From: Senegalimassilia faecalis
GTDB taxonomy: Bacteria; Actinomycetota; Coriobacteriia; Coriobacteriales; Eggerthellaceae
Assembly (NCBI RefSeq): GCF_004135645.1
Contig: NZ_SDPW01000001.1
Location: 2,542,001-2,606,000 of the forward strand
DNA length: 64,000 nucleotides
Direction of reading: 5' to 3'
In this document: in pieces, positions 7,629-14,588 of the stretch
Layout of the letters: each line of letters begins with the position of its first letter
Numbering within the stretch: the first letter of the stretch is position 1
Made by a program: the position numbers and the translations under genes
Notes under the pieces: model-generated
Told to the model about the DNA's origin: nothing
What the model saw: the letters and a program-made list of their open reading frames with translations, nothing else
Database searches by the model: none

Positions 7629-8510
7629 TTATCGCGCGCTGGTGAGGCGAGCTTGGTAGCCGCATAGCACGTCGGCGGCGCAGTTGGCTTCGGCGAGTGC
7701 GGCTTCAAGCGTGCGTTTGGCCAGGGAATACTCGTTGTTGTTCTGCGAGATGTGCATGGCAACCACCGTCTGCGGCTCGCGCTGGCCTGCGGCGCGGCTT
7801 GCGGACACCAGCGCGGCAAGCTCGGCGGCCGCCTGGCCGTTGGACAGGTGCCCGGCGTCCGACGCGATGCGCTGCTTGACCACGTAGGGGTAGGGGCCTG
7901 CGGCCAGCATCTTCGGGTCGTGGTTGCTCTCAAGCGCCAGGATGCGTACATCGGCCAGCGCCGCGTGCGCCGCGGGCGTGACCACGCCCGAGTCCGTCAG
8001 GTAGCCGATGGCGTCGCCGTCGGCGGCGTCCTCGATGCGGAAGCCGAACGACGCGGCCGCATCGTGGCTGGTGGCGAACGGGATCACGCGCACCCCCGCG
8101 GCCTCGATGGCGCTTGCGCGCGCCGCGGCCTCGATGGCACCCACGTCCGCTCCTGCGGTAGCCACCGCGCCCGCCGCGGCCGCAAGTTCGTGCACCTCGA
8201 ACGCTTCGGCCACTTTCGCCAGCGCATCGCTGTTCGCCACGCAGCCGCGCGCCACGTAGATTGGCGGCTGGCAACCCAGCTTCGCCAGGCCGCGCAGCAC
8301 CACGCCAAGGCCCTTGACGTGGTCGCCATGCTCGTGCGTCACGAAAGCGGCCTCGATGCGCGCAGGGTTGAATCCGGCCTGGTCGCAGCGGGAAAGGAAG
8401 TCGCGTTTGCAGATGCCGCAGTCAATGAGCACGCCCGCGCCTGTGACAACGTTTTCCACCACGGCGGCGTTTCCCGAGCTTCCGCTGGCCAGTACGTGCA
8501 ATGCAAGCAT
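7629..8510 (-). CDS. metallo-beta-lactamase-fold hydrolase (YycJ/WalJ-like)
   Basis: A 293-residue protein. Residues 1-15 MLALHVLASGSSGNA match the start of YycJ-type single-domain MBL hydrolases. The metal-binding motif THEHGDH is at about residues 58-64, with further ligands in ATSHDAA and the later SNHD. Full length for the family, which includes 5'-3' exonuclease-like enzymes linked to DNA repair and cell-wall signalling. The ATG at 8510 starts exactly at the conserved sequence, so the longer frame to 8666 is rejected. The exact substrate is inferred only. Confidence 0.85.
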   Translation of the reverse strand: MLALHVLASGSSGNAAVVENVVTGAGVLIDCGICKRDFLSRCDQAGFNPARIEAAFVTHEHGDHVKGLGVVLRGLAKLGCQPPIYVARGCVANSDALAKVAEAFEVHELAAAAGAVATAGADVGAIEAAARASAIEAAGVRVIPFATSHDAAASFGFRIEDAADGDAIGYLTDSGVVTPAAHAALADVRILALESNHDPKMLAAGPYPYVVKQRIASDAGHLSNGQAAAELAALVSASRAAGQREPQTVVAMHISQNNNEYSLAKRTLEAALAEANCAADVLCGYQARLTSAR

Positions 8511-8648
8511 GCGAATCCTTCCGTTCGGCGCCGCTTCCGGCGCAAATGCAACAGCGCACCAGTATAGCCCCGAACGCCGCAGCCCGGTGCACTTTGCCCG
8601 CAGGCCGCACCCAACCTCGTCGCTTGCCGACGATAGGAAGGGCCCGCT

Positions 8649-8830
8649 ATGGAACGTATTGCCCACGCATACCCCTTGCGCGCTTTGTCTCTGCTGCTTG
8701 CCATCTGCCTGGCGTTTTGCTGGCCTGCGCCCGCGCTTGCCGACAGCGCGTCCGCCGATGGCGCAGCCGCTTCATCCGTTCCGCAAGCCGAAACGCCCAC
8801 GTACAAGATGGCGCTCTATCTTCACGCCGC
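8649..8830 (+). pseudogene. N-terminal fragment of a secreted protein
   Basis: The frame begins with a clear signal peptide (MERIAHAYPLRALSLLLAICLAFCWPAPALA, cleavage after ALA) preceded by a purine-rich site. The mature part continues only to about ...TYKMALYLHAA. Past roughly 8830 the frame is antisense to a histidine-kinase gene, so the real C-terminus is gone. The gene appears fused tail to tail with the kinase remnant by a deletion. Confidence 0.65.
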
Positions 8831-9517
8831 CCTTATCGCCCGTAATCACGCTGACGCCGTGCTCGGCCGCCTGGGACATGAGGATGGCGCCGGTGTCGCG
8901 CGAAAGCTCCACCAGGTCGAACGGCTTGTGTTCAAGCTCGATGGCGCCCGACTCCAGCTTGCTCATGTCCAGCACGTTGTTCACCAGTGACAGCAAGAAG
9001 CCCGATGCCGAACGAATCTTGTCGCGGCATTCCGCCTGCTTTTGCGGGTCGTCGGGGAAGTGGTCGGCGATGTCCACCATGCCGCGGATGCCGTTGATGG
9101 GCGTGCGGATGTCGTGGCTCATGCGGCGCAGGAAGTTCGTCTTCGACGCGGTGTGCGCTGGCTCAGCATCAGGCCCACAATGACGGCCACGTAGGCGCCC
9201 AGAATACCCATGACGCGCATCTCGATGGTGACGTAGGCGTGCTCAAGCAGCAGAAACGCCAGCAGTGCGCATGCGGCGCCGAACAGGTTGTCGCGTGGGC
9301 GCGCGTCGAACAGCAGCGGAATCGTGATGAACGCCAGGCACGTGAGCACGCTTTGCTGGAACGGCTGCAGCGCGATGTCGCAATACATGGTGAATGCGTA
9401 CCACGTGATGGCCAGGAACATGCAGAGGAACAGCGCGTTGTGCGGCCGGTCGTCGGCGGCTATTTCGCGCGCGGGGACGAGATGGGAAGGAGCGGCGTTT
9501 TCGATAAGCATCACCAA
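8830..9517 (-). pseudogene. broken sensor histidine kinase
   Basis: The frame 9517-9119 encodes a membrane domain with about four or five hydrophobic helices. Near 9150 it shifts: the other frame continues with HTASKTNFLRRMSHDIRTPINGI, the H-box of a HisKA domain with its phospho-accepting His, and LVNNVLDMSKLESG. The protein then ends at about residue GVSVITGDKGG, where the ATP-binding domain should begin. It therefore carries both an internal frameshift and a C-terminal truncation, next to the prophage left end. Confidence 0.8.
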
Positions 9518-9600
9518 TAATAAGGCAGGGGACGTTTCGCTTTTGCGCTTGGCGATGCCGCCCCGTCTTCATGTTATTCGCGAATCCACTATCAAGCGCA

Positions 9601-9661
9601 AAAAAGACGAGCCCCAAAAGGGTTCGTCTAATGTTCCAATGGCAGAGCCTAGGGGGATCGA
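9601..9661 (-). repeat. attL: displaced tRNA-Ala 3' end with its terminator
   Basis: This 61-bp stretch matches 42120-42181 with five substitutions and one indel. It holds a hairpin terminator (GACGAGCCCC, AAAA, GGGTTCGTC) and a tRNA 3' end. The identical core, GAGCCTAGGGGGATCGA, is 9645-9661 here and 42165-42181 on the right. The copy has lost the normal acceptor sequence (TGCCA in place of ACCA), as expected for a displaced, unselected tRNA end. Confidence 0.75.
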
Positions 9662-9772
9662 GAATCCATGCGCTGCGCGCATGTCTTCGTTCGTCGGGCT
9701 TCGCCCTCCTCGTTCAACAGCCCGCTGGGCCGTTGAACCCTCGCGGGGTTCAATCCCTGCGTCGCAAATAAA

Positions 9773-9804
9773 AAAATCGCAGGCTTGTTTCCAAACCTGC
9801 GATT
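9773..9804 (-). terminator. terminator at the prophage left end
   Basis: On the minus strand, AATCGCAGG pairs with CCTGCGATT and is followed by a run of seven T. It lies just after a tRNA-like 3' end (9812-9842 region). Confidence 0.75.
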
Positions 9805-9945
9805 GAACATGTGGTGGAGCCTCGGATTATTTGTTCGAACCCCACTATAGCCGCAAATGGACGTGAAATCAAAGTTTCTCACAACTGGTTCTGCATCATA
9901 ACACTGATTAGCGCGCAAAAAAGTTAGCAAAACTCAAATTGATGC

Positions 9946-9974
9946 TTGCGTTAGTATGGGGTATACCCTATAAT
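9946..9974 (+). promoter_or_regulatory. promoter of the small left-end operon
   Basis: TTGCGT at 9946-9951 and TATAAT at 9969-9974 with a 17-base spacer. The perfect dyad GGGTATACCC (9959-9968) sits in the spacer, a position suited to repression. The first gene starts at 10007 behind AAAGGAGGTGG. Confidence 0.7.
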
Positions 9975-10006
9975 AGTAGACACAAGGAAGAAAGGAGGTG
10001 GTTAAA

Positions 10007-10138
10007 ATGGATGACAAAATATGGGACTTGGCAGTATCCATCATCGGCATAATCCTTGCAAAGGCGCTCGATGAAGGAATCCAAGCCCTAAAAGAAAAGA
10101 CCTCTCGCAAGCCGGGAAAGCATGAGAAGAGGTCTTAG
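10007..10138 (+). CDS. 43-residue phage peptide, first gene of the left-end operon
   Basis: MDDKIWDLAVSIIGIILAKAL... has a hydrophobic or amphipathic segment at about residues 7-20 and a basic C-terminal tail (KTSRKPGKHEKRS). It has a very strong Shine-Dalgarno (AAAGGAGGTGG) and a consensus promoter. A 9-bp hairpin with a TTCG loop (10149-10170) follows. No family recognised. The size and charge pattern recall small membrane-active peptides or toxins. It is transcribed against the lytic genes, so it may be expressed in the lysogen. Confidence 0.65.
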   Translation: MDDKIWDLAVSIIGIILAKALDEGIQALKEKTSRKPGKHEKRS

Positions 10139-10205
10139 TTAGGGCAAAGGGCACCGCTTCGGCGGTGCCCGAACGCCAAAGCTATTCTAACTTAGGAGGG
10201 ACGCG

Positions 10206-10289
10206 ATGAAAACAGGAATCATGGTTTTCATCATCTCGTTTATTTCTTTCAGGATGTGGCGCAAGGCCAGGGAAAAGCGGGGGAAGTAA
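10206..10289 (+). CDS. 27-residue membrane peptide
   Basis: MKTGIMVFIISFISFRMWRKAREKRGK: one hydrophobic helix (about residues 5-15) and a strongly basic tail, preceded by TTAGGAGGG. It ends one base before the next ATG at 10291, so it is translationally linked to it. No family recognised. The design resembles type I toxin peptides or small anchors. Confidence 0.6.
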   Translation: MKTGIMVFIISFISFRMWRKAREKRGK

Positions 10290-10290
10290 G

Positions 10291-10482
10291 ATGGCAACGG
10301 AAGCGCAGCGGCGTGCAACTTCTGCTTACCGTAAAAAATCGGTAAAGCAGCTGACAATTCGGTTTTATCCGAACGATGAAGACGAGATCATGTATACATG
10401 GCTCAAAAATCAGGGCAACACAACCGAGTACATCAAGAGCTTGATTCGACAGGACATGAACAACGAACGCGAGCTGCCGTAA
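10291..10482 (+). CDS. small probable DNA-binding protein (RHH-like)
   Basis: A 63-residue protein, MATEAQRRATSAYRKKSVKQLTIRFYPNDEDEI..., with a basic N-terminus, a short beta-like stretch (KQLTIRFYP) and two helices (EDEIMYTWLKNQG, TTEYIKSLIRQDM). This fits a ribbon-helix-helix fold, as found in small regulators on mobile elements of gut bacteria. It is third in a three-gene operon on the plus strand. It may control this operon through the dyad at 9959-9968 (inference). Confidence 0.65.
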   Translation: MATEAQRRATSAYRKKSVKQLTIRFYPNDEDEIMYTWLKNQGNTTEYIKSLIRQDMNNERELP

Positions 10483-10527
10483 GATAACACCAGGTTAATG
10501 ATTCGATGCAATGCCGTATAAACGCAG

Positions 10528-10562
10528 AAATGCCCGCACCCCTTAACAGGGTGCGGGCATTT
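10528..10562. terminator. bidirectional terminator between left-end operon and lysis genes
   Basis: Perfect 14-bp stem (AAATGCCCGCACCC with its complement, 10528-10541 and 10549-10562) around CTTAACA. T-rich on the plus side and A-rich on the other, so it can serve both convergent transcripts. Confidence 0.9.
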
Positions 10563-10566
10563 TAGG

Positions 10567-11604
10567 TTAAAGAAGCTCGTTTGCTCGTTTCTGCACGGCA
10601 TCGTAGTTTGCGCCAAGCTTTGCCTTGCGCGTCTCACCGTCTCCGTACTCGCCGCGAATGACTGCGCGTGCTAGAGCGTCGATGTCAACGCCGTTGGCCT
10701 TGCCGTTAACGATGGTCTGCACCTCGTCATAACGAGAGCCAAGGATTGCACGGCGCGTATCTCCGTTGCCGAAAAGGCCGTTGAGCACATCGGATGCCAG
10801 ATCGTCGGCGCTTGCTGTCGCGGCGCGATTGATAAGGCTCTGCACTTCGTCGAATCGTCCGCCAAGCTTTGCCTTGCGCTCGTCACCGTTGCCGTACTTG
10901 CCGCGCATCACATCTGTCGCGATGTCTGCGGCGCTGCCGCTTGGCGCGTCGGGTGCCGCAGGCTGCACGTTGGACGTGCCGGGCTTGGCGTATCGCGCCC
11001 AAGCATCGGCATCCATGTAGGCTATATCGAGGTCGAGATTGCCGCCGTAGCCGTCCAAGCGTCCGTGTGACGTGTACTGATGCATGACGATTGTTTTCCA
11101 TGCGCCGAACTCGCCGCCTGGAAGCCATGGCGAATCCTGATAGCCCGTCTGCTCGTCGTTGGCGTACTGCGCGACCCAAAGGGCGTGGTTTCGCGCGATA
11201 GCGCCCCAGTCTTCGTCATCGTGCGGGCTTTGAACGATGTTTCTATATGTGTAGAACAGGCATCGAACGCCGGTCAGCTCGTAGATGCGGTCGAGGAACC
11301 TTTTAGCGCCGTCGGAGCCGATGCGCCCGCCGTCTTCGTAGTCCAGAATGGGGATTCCCTCGCCGAAATAGTTTTTGCAGTTAGCATAGAAATAATCGGC
11401 TTGCTCCACTGGGTCGCAATCCCACATGAAGTGATAGAAGCCCCATGGCTTGCCTGCTTGCTTGGCCTTTTGGATGTTGATATCGCAGTAACCGTTGACG
11501 TAGCTAGTCCCCTGCGTGGCCTTGCAGATTACGAAATCGTAATCAACGGCGTTGATGTCTATATCTTTTTGCCAGTCTGATATGTCGAATCCTCGCATGC
11601 TCAT
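10567..11604 (-). CDS. phage endolysin, GH25 muramidase with three Cpl-7 repeats
   Basis: A 345-residue lysin that would cut the glycan strand of the host wall. The GH25 domain (about residues 1-205) has GFDISDWQKDID, ICKATQGTSYVNG, GFYHFMW and the catalytic-region PILDYEDGG. Three tandem CW_7 (Cpl-7) wall-binding repeats follow, each with the pattern RGxYGNGDERKAKLGxRYDEVQ (near residues 245, 280 and 315). ATG 11604 is chosen because GAGGGG stands nine bases ahead. It is the last gene of the lysis module, just after a C39-like protease and a holin. Confidence 0.93.
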   Translation of the reverse strand: MSMRGFDISDWQKDIDINAVDYDFVICKATQGTSYVNGYCDINIQKAKQAGKPWGFYHFMWDCDPVEQADYFYANCKNYFGEGIPILDYEDGGRIGSDGAKRFLDRIYELTGVRCLFYTYRNIVQSPHDDEDWGAIARNHALWVAQYANDEQTGYQDSPWLPGGEFGAWKTIVMHQYTSHGRLDGYGGNLDLDIAYMDADAWARYAKPGTSNVQPAAPDAPSGSAADIATDVMRGKYGNGDERKAKLGGRFDEVQSLINRAATASADDLASDVLNGLFGNGDTRRAILGSRYDEVQTIVNGKANGVDIDALARAVIRGEYGDGETRKAKLGANYDAVQKRANELL

Positions 11605-11609
11605 ATGTA

Positions 11610-12314
11610 TCATCCCCTCACCGCGTCGAATTGCATGAATCCGACGCTTAGAAGCTCGTCTTTTGTCCATGTTTTGATTGAGTTAGCGACGTCATCGGGG
11701 TCGCGCAAAAGGTACGTGCCATCGCCGTTTGAGCGCCAGATCATAACGACGTGCGAGCCGTAAGAGCGCTCGCCAAAAGCGCCTGAAACGCCAGCGAACA
11801 CAACCCAGCCGTCATCGACGGCCTTAAGCGCTTCGGCGGTGCCCCAAAACGTCTCACGTGCTTGCAGGTGGTAGGTTTTGGCTAGATAGTCCGAAAACTT
11901 CGCCATGTCGTTAACACGGTCGGTAAGGCAGCTTTCGCCGACGAATGCCGCCAGAAGGTCGGGCGTGATCTCTTTGTTTGTCAGGTAGCTCAAGGCCATT
12001 GCCGCAGACGTAAGGCCGCAACCGTATGTGCTTATAGTCCCGTCAGAGTAGGCAACGTTTGCCCATTGAGGGTCTTTCTGCAGAAAGAGCGGCATATAGC
12101 CGCTCTTAGCGCTGGTTTTTGCGGTGTCGTATACGGGAATAGCGGCTATATAACCGTCGCTATAGCCCTGCTTATACGTCTGCGCGGTTGCGTTAACGTC
12201 ATCGTTTATGTGTGAAACCGTCAGGCCGAACCAAAGGCACATGCCGACGGCGAAGCCAAGCAGTGCGGCAACGGCAAGCCTGAGACTAGCCGCGCTTCGC
12301 GGCTTCATCGGCAA
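11610..12314 (-). CDS. membrane-anchored C39-like peptidase in the lysis module
   Basis: A 234-residue protein. A hydrophobic helix at about residues 12-32 forms a signal anchor. The catalytic domain has STYGCGLTSAAMALSYL (the Cys), GSHVVMIWR (the His) and LRDPDD (the Asp), the papain-like triad of the peptidase C39_2 family. It lies between holin and muramidase, so it is probably a second lysis enzyme that cleaves wall peptides. The usual phage role of this family is uncertain. The start overlaps the end of the holin gene by 29 bases. Confidence 0.8.
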   Translation of the reverse strand: MPMKPRSAASLRLAVAALLGFAVGMCLWFGLTVSHINDDVNATAQTYKQGYSDGYIAAIPVYDTAKTSAKSGYMPLFLQKDPQWANVAYSDGTISTYGCGLTSAAMALSYLTNKEITPDLLAAFVGESCLTDRVNDMAKFSDYLAKTYHLQARETFWGTAEALKAVDDGWVVFAGVSGAFGERSYGSHVVMIWRSNGDGTYLLRDPDDVANSIKTWTKDELLSVGFMQFDAVRG

Positions 12315-12696
12315 TCGCCTTCGTAATATCGTCGGTGTCGGCGTGCTCGAAAATCTTCATGATCGGTGCATCGGCAAGCTCCGGGTAAGCTCGCTTGATG
12401 TTCTCAAGGATGGAAGCAAACTCCATGCCGATGATGGCGATGCAAACGACGTAGACGGTAACGCCGCCGAAATCAAGCCCTGCGATGTGTGCGCCAAGAA
12501 TCTCGATGCAGATAGAAAGCAGGATGATGAGCGACAGCGTGGCCTTATGTCCCAAGCCCTGACGCATTGTCGAAGATTTGAAGTTATGGTTGAAAAGCGA
12601 CTGGGCGATGCCGGTAACCATGTCGAAAAGCATCATGAGAAACGCACCGACAATCGCCCAGATTTGCGGCTCAGTGAACGTGTAGATAGCTTCCAT
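12286..12696 (-). CDS. phage holin, Holin_4 / toxin-secretion family
   Basis: A 136-residue membrane protein. MLFDMVTGIAQS is the typical D-x-x-T-G stretch of the family. Hydrophobic helices lie at about residues 10-30, 55-70 and 76-92, with a charged C-terminus. It would make the membrane lesion that frees the endolysins. Its ATG overlaps the stop of the upstream 38-residue gene (TAATG), showing translational coupling. Confidence 0.88.
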   Translation of the reverse strand: MEAIYTFTEPQIWAIVGAFLMMLFDMVTGIAQSLFNHNFKSSTMRQGLGHKATLSLIILLSICIEILGAHIAGLDFGGVTVYVVCIAIIGMEFASILENIKRAYPELADAPIMKIFEHADTDDITKAIADEAAKRG

Positions 12697-12812
12697 TAGT
12701 CCTCCTTCGTGTCTGCATCAAGCAGCTTCTTAACCTCGTCGCGCCAGCGCTCCGGCACGCTATCAAGCGTTCTCTTGCCAGCCTTCACGGCCTTGTAGTA
12801 GATCTTCGCCAT
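12696..12812 (-). CDS. CD1375-like small phage protein
   Basis: A 38-residue protein, MAKIYYKAVKAGKRTLDSVPERWRDEVKKLL..., matching the pattern of the CD1375 family found between tail-fibre and holin genes of Gram-positive phages. Function unknown. It is coupled to the holin by TAATG and to the upstream 123-residue gene by overlap. Confidence 0.8.
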   Translation of the reverse strand: MAKIYYKAVKAGKRTLDSVPERWRDEVKKLLDADTKED

Positions 12813-13183
12813 TACTGCTCACCGCCTACCAAATCGCCGATTTCGAGCAGCGCCGCGTTGGTGTCCTCAAGCGCTGCACGGGTATCCTTGAGCTGCGCAA
12901 TGAGCTTGCCGATTTGCTCGCGCTCGGTAAGCTCGTCATCCTCGTGAGCTTCCCAAAGCTCGTCGAATGCCGCCGTAACCTCTTCGACGCTAGGCACGCC
13001 GACTGCCACGAAGTGCAGCTCGTCGGCTCGGTAGAATTCGATAGCCTTTTCGGCATCCGCTCCGTTGTCGGCAACGTCCTTCTCGATGTTTCGGCGAAGC
13101 CAAACATCAGCGGTCGCGCCGCCTGGTCGGGCTTCGATCATCACCGCATCAATCGGCGTTGCAGAGCATGTCGTTACGCTCAT
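12812..13183 (-). CDS. hypothetical phage protein (123 aa) after the reverse transcriptase
   Basis: An acidic protein. The first 40 residues (TTCSATPIDAVMIEARPGGATADVWLRRNIEKD) look like a beta domain and the rest is helical (DELTEREQIGKLIAQLKDTRAALEDTNAALLEIG, coiled-coil-like). Small proteins like this often follow tail fibres. It lies where a DGR accessory gene could be, but it is acidic, whereas Avd proteins are basic four-helix bundles, so I do not call it Avd. It overlaps the reverse transcriptase stop by 35 bases. Confidence 0.7.
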   Translation of the reverse strand: MSVTTCSATPIDAVMIEARPGGATADVWLRRNIEKDVADNGADAEKAIEFYRADELHFVAVGVPSVEEVTAAFDELWEAHEDDELTEREQIGKLIAQLKDTRAALEDTNAALLEIGDLVGGEQ

Positions 13184-14234
13184 GGTTGCCCCTTTCTGCC
13201 GCGCTTATGTGTGCGCGGGCTTGCCTGAATACCTTGCTGAAACCGTTGTCGCGCCAAACATCGACGCAATCTGCGTGTCTAAACCAGCCGCCATAGCTCG
13301 TAGCCCTACGCGCCCGCTTTAGCGTCGGTGAGCGCCTGTATCTGCGAAGAGCGCGGCAAGCGCGAAGGAAGAGCGAGCCGCGAAGCGTGGTGCGATTCCT
13401 GCGCACCGTGTAGCCCACAACATCGACCGGCTCTTCGTTGCTGATGCGGCTTATCTTCCAGGGCTTGACGTGCAAGCCGAAGCCCTTGAGTAGGAAGCGT
13501 TGCAGCTTGCGGGCTGCGCTGCGCAAATCGCGCTTGTCGCGCCCGAAAAGGTAGATGTCATCGGCGTACCAAAGCTGATGCGTCACCAGCGGAACGTTGG
13601 CGTTTCGGCGTACCTTGCGCATGTTCTCAACCTCGTGATAGCCGAAAGACAACACCAGCTGCGACATCCGCAGGCTGAAATAGCTCCCGATTTCCAGTCC
13701 GCCGCCGTAGGTGGCGAGCAGCGATTCGGCGATATAGAGCACGTCGGGGCTTCGAACGTAGCGGCGAAGCAGCATCATCACCACGTCTGCCTTTATGGAC
13801 GGGTAGCACTTGCGAACGTCCATGTGCACGTAGTAGCCGCCTTCCTGCGACCACCTGCGCACGGCGTGCGCGGCCATGAGCTGCCCTTTGCCGGGGACGC
13901 TCGAAACCTGCCAGAACCCTACCTTCGCATCGAGCAGGCGCGACATGGCCGCGACGGCCACGTAGTCGCATACCTGCTGCTTGACGCTCTCAACGCCGAT
14001 GATGCGCAGCTTGCCGTTGGTCGGCTCGCGGTGCCGGTATCGCTTTATCGGGCGGAACGTGAGCGAGCGCGTCTCGACCTCGCGCACGATCTCCTGAATC
14101 AGCGCCGAAGCGCTGCCGTGTTCCTGTCGAACGCGCCAGGCGTTCTTTTTGCCCGCCTTGGAATCAAGCCAGGATTCGTAGGCGGAAATGACAAGGGCTT
14201 CGTCCACGCGAAGCCCTTTGCAATAGCTCTTCAA
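13149..14234 (-). CDS. DGR reverse transcriptase
   Basis: About 361 residues from a TTG at 14234. It copies the template-repeat RNA into cDNA with adenine-directed errors, for transfer to the tail-fibre gene. Motifs in order: HMDVRKCYPSI (first catalytic Asp), GLEIGSYFSLRMSQLVLS (the IGS-x-x-S-type motif of DGR enzymes), LWYADDIYLFG (catalytic YADD) and VVGYTVRRNRTTLR with a basic thumb. The reading frame continues upstream to 14519 across the template repeat, but that part is low-complexity and not conserved-looking, so I place the start at TTG 14234 behind ATAAGG; GTG a little downstream is an alternative. The context (TR immediately upstream, VR in the next gene) makes DGR assignment firm. 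Confidence 0.92.
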   Translation of the reverse strand: MKSYCKGLRVDEALVISAYESWLDSKAGKKNAWRVRQEHGSASALIQEIVREVETRSLTFRPIKRYRHREPTNGKLRIIGVESVKQQVCDYVAVAAMSRLLDAKVGFWQVSSVPGKGQLMAAHAVRRWSQEGGYYVHMDVRKCYPSIKADVVMMLLRRYVRSPDVLYIAESLLATYGGGLEIGSYFSLRMSQLVLSFGYHEVENMRKVRRNANVPLVTHQLWYADDIYLFGRDKRDLRSAARKLQRFLLKGFGLHVKPWKISRISNEEPVDVVGYTVRRNRTTLRGSLFLRACRALRRYRRSPTLKRARRATSYGGWFRHADCVDVWRDNGFSKVFRQARAHISAAERGNHERNDMLCNAD

Positions 14235-14415
14235 TTTTTTGACCTTATAACTCTCTGGATGTCGTGCGAGCGGTCGCGTTTCCGTTACTAGCCCGCTGGT
14301 CTTAAGACTGATTTCACTGCGTTGAGCCAGGCTTGCCCGCTCGCCACCAGCGGCGGCGGGTAGTCGCGGCGGAAATAAAAATAGATAGCTGGTTGTTGAG
14401 ATAATCACCCAGGTA

Positions 14416-14518
14416 GGCGCGAGCCGATGTTCCACCTGGCGTTGCCGGTGCCGTTGTTGCCGTTGACGTACCAAAGGCCAGCATTGCCCCTGTTCCTCAA
14501 GTTGCCGAGGGAAAGCCA
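14416..14518 (-). repeat. DGR template repeat (TR)
   Basis: 103 bp matching the variable repeat at 14627-14729 without gaps. Eleven positions differ. On the coding (minus) strand ten of these are A in TR, and the single exception is a T. Read in the tail-fibre frame, the TR has repeated AAC codons at the changing positions, as is usual for DGR templates. The coding-strand 3' end GGCTCGCGCC is identical in both copies, lacks A and is GC-rich, matching an initiation-of-mutagenic-homology element. Confidence 0.95.
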
Positions 14519-14566
14519 AGAGAACATGACAGCCCGCGCGCCGCGAATCCCTGCTTGTTTTTACAA

Positions 14567-14582
14567 AGGGGACAAGTCCCCT
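14567..14582. promoter_or_regulatory. hairpin downstream of the variable repeat
   Basis: AGGGGAC, AA, GTCCCCT: a 7-bp stem just past the tail-fibre stop, 45 bases beyond the end of VR. In the Bordetella phage DGR a short hairpin after VR is needed for efficient target recognition. This one sits farther away, so the role is only suggested. Confidence 0.45.
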
Positions 14583-14588
14583 CGCGGC

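Noticed and set aside
6185-7951. Minus-strand frame (588 codons) opposite the alcohol dehydrogenase
   Set aside because: Antisense shadow; His/Val/Arg-rich with no recognisable fold.
9649-9930. 93-codon minus-strand gene at the prophage left end
   Set aside because: It runs through attL, a terminator and a tRNA-like end, so it is noncoding.
12812-13183. Avd accessory gene of the DGR
   Set aside because: The protein is acidic and part beta; Avd is a basic four-helix bundle. Kept as hypothetical.
14235-14519. N-terminal extension of the reverse transcriptase through TR
   Set aside because: The frame crosses the template repeat and reads as Gln/Arg low complexity; TR function is RNA, and a TTG with a ribosome site exists downstream.
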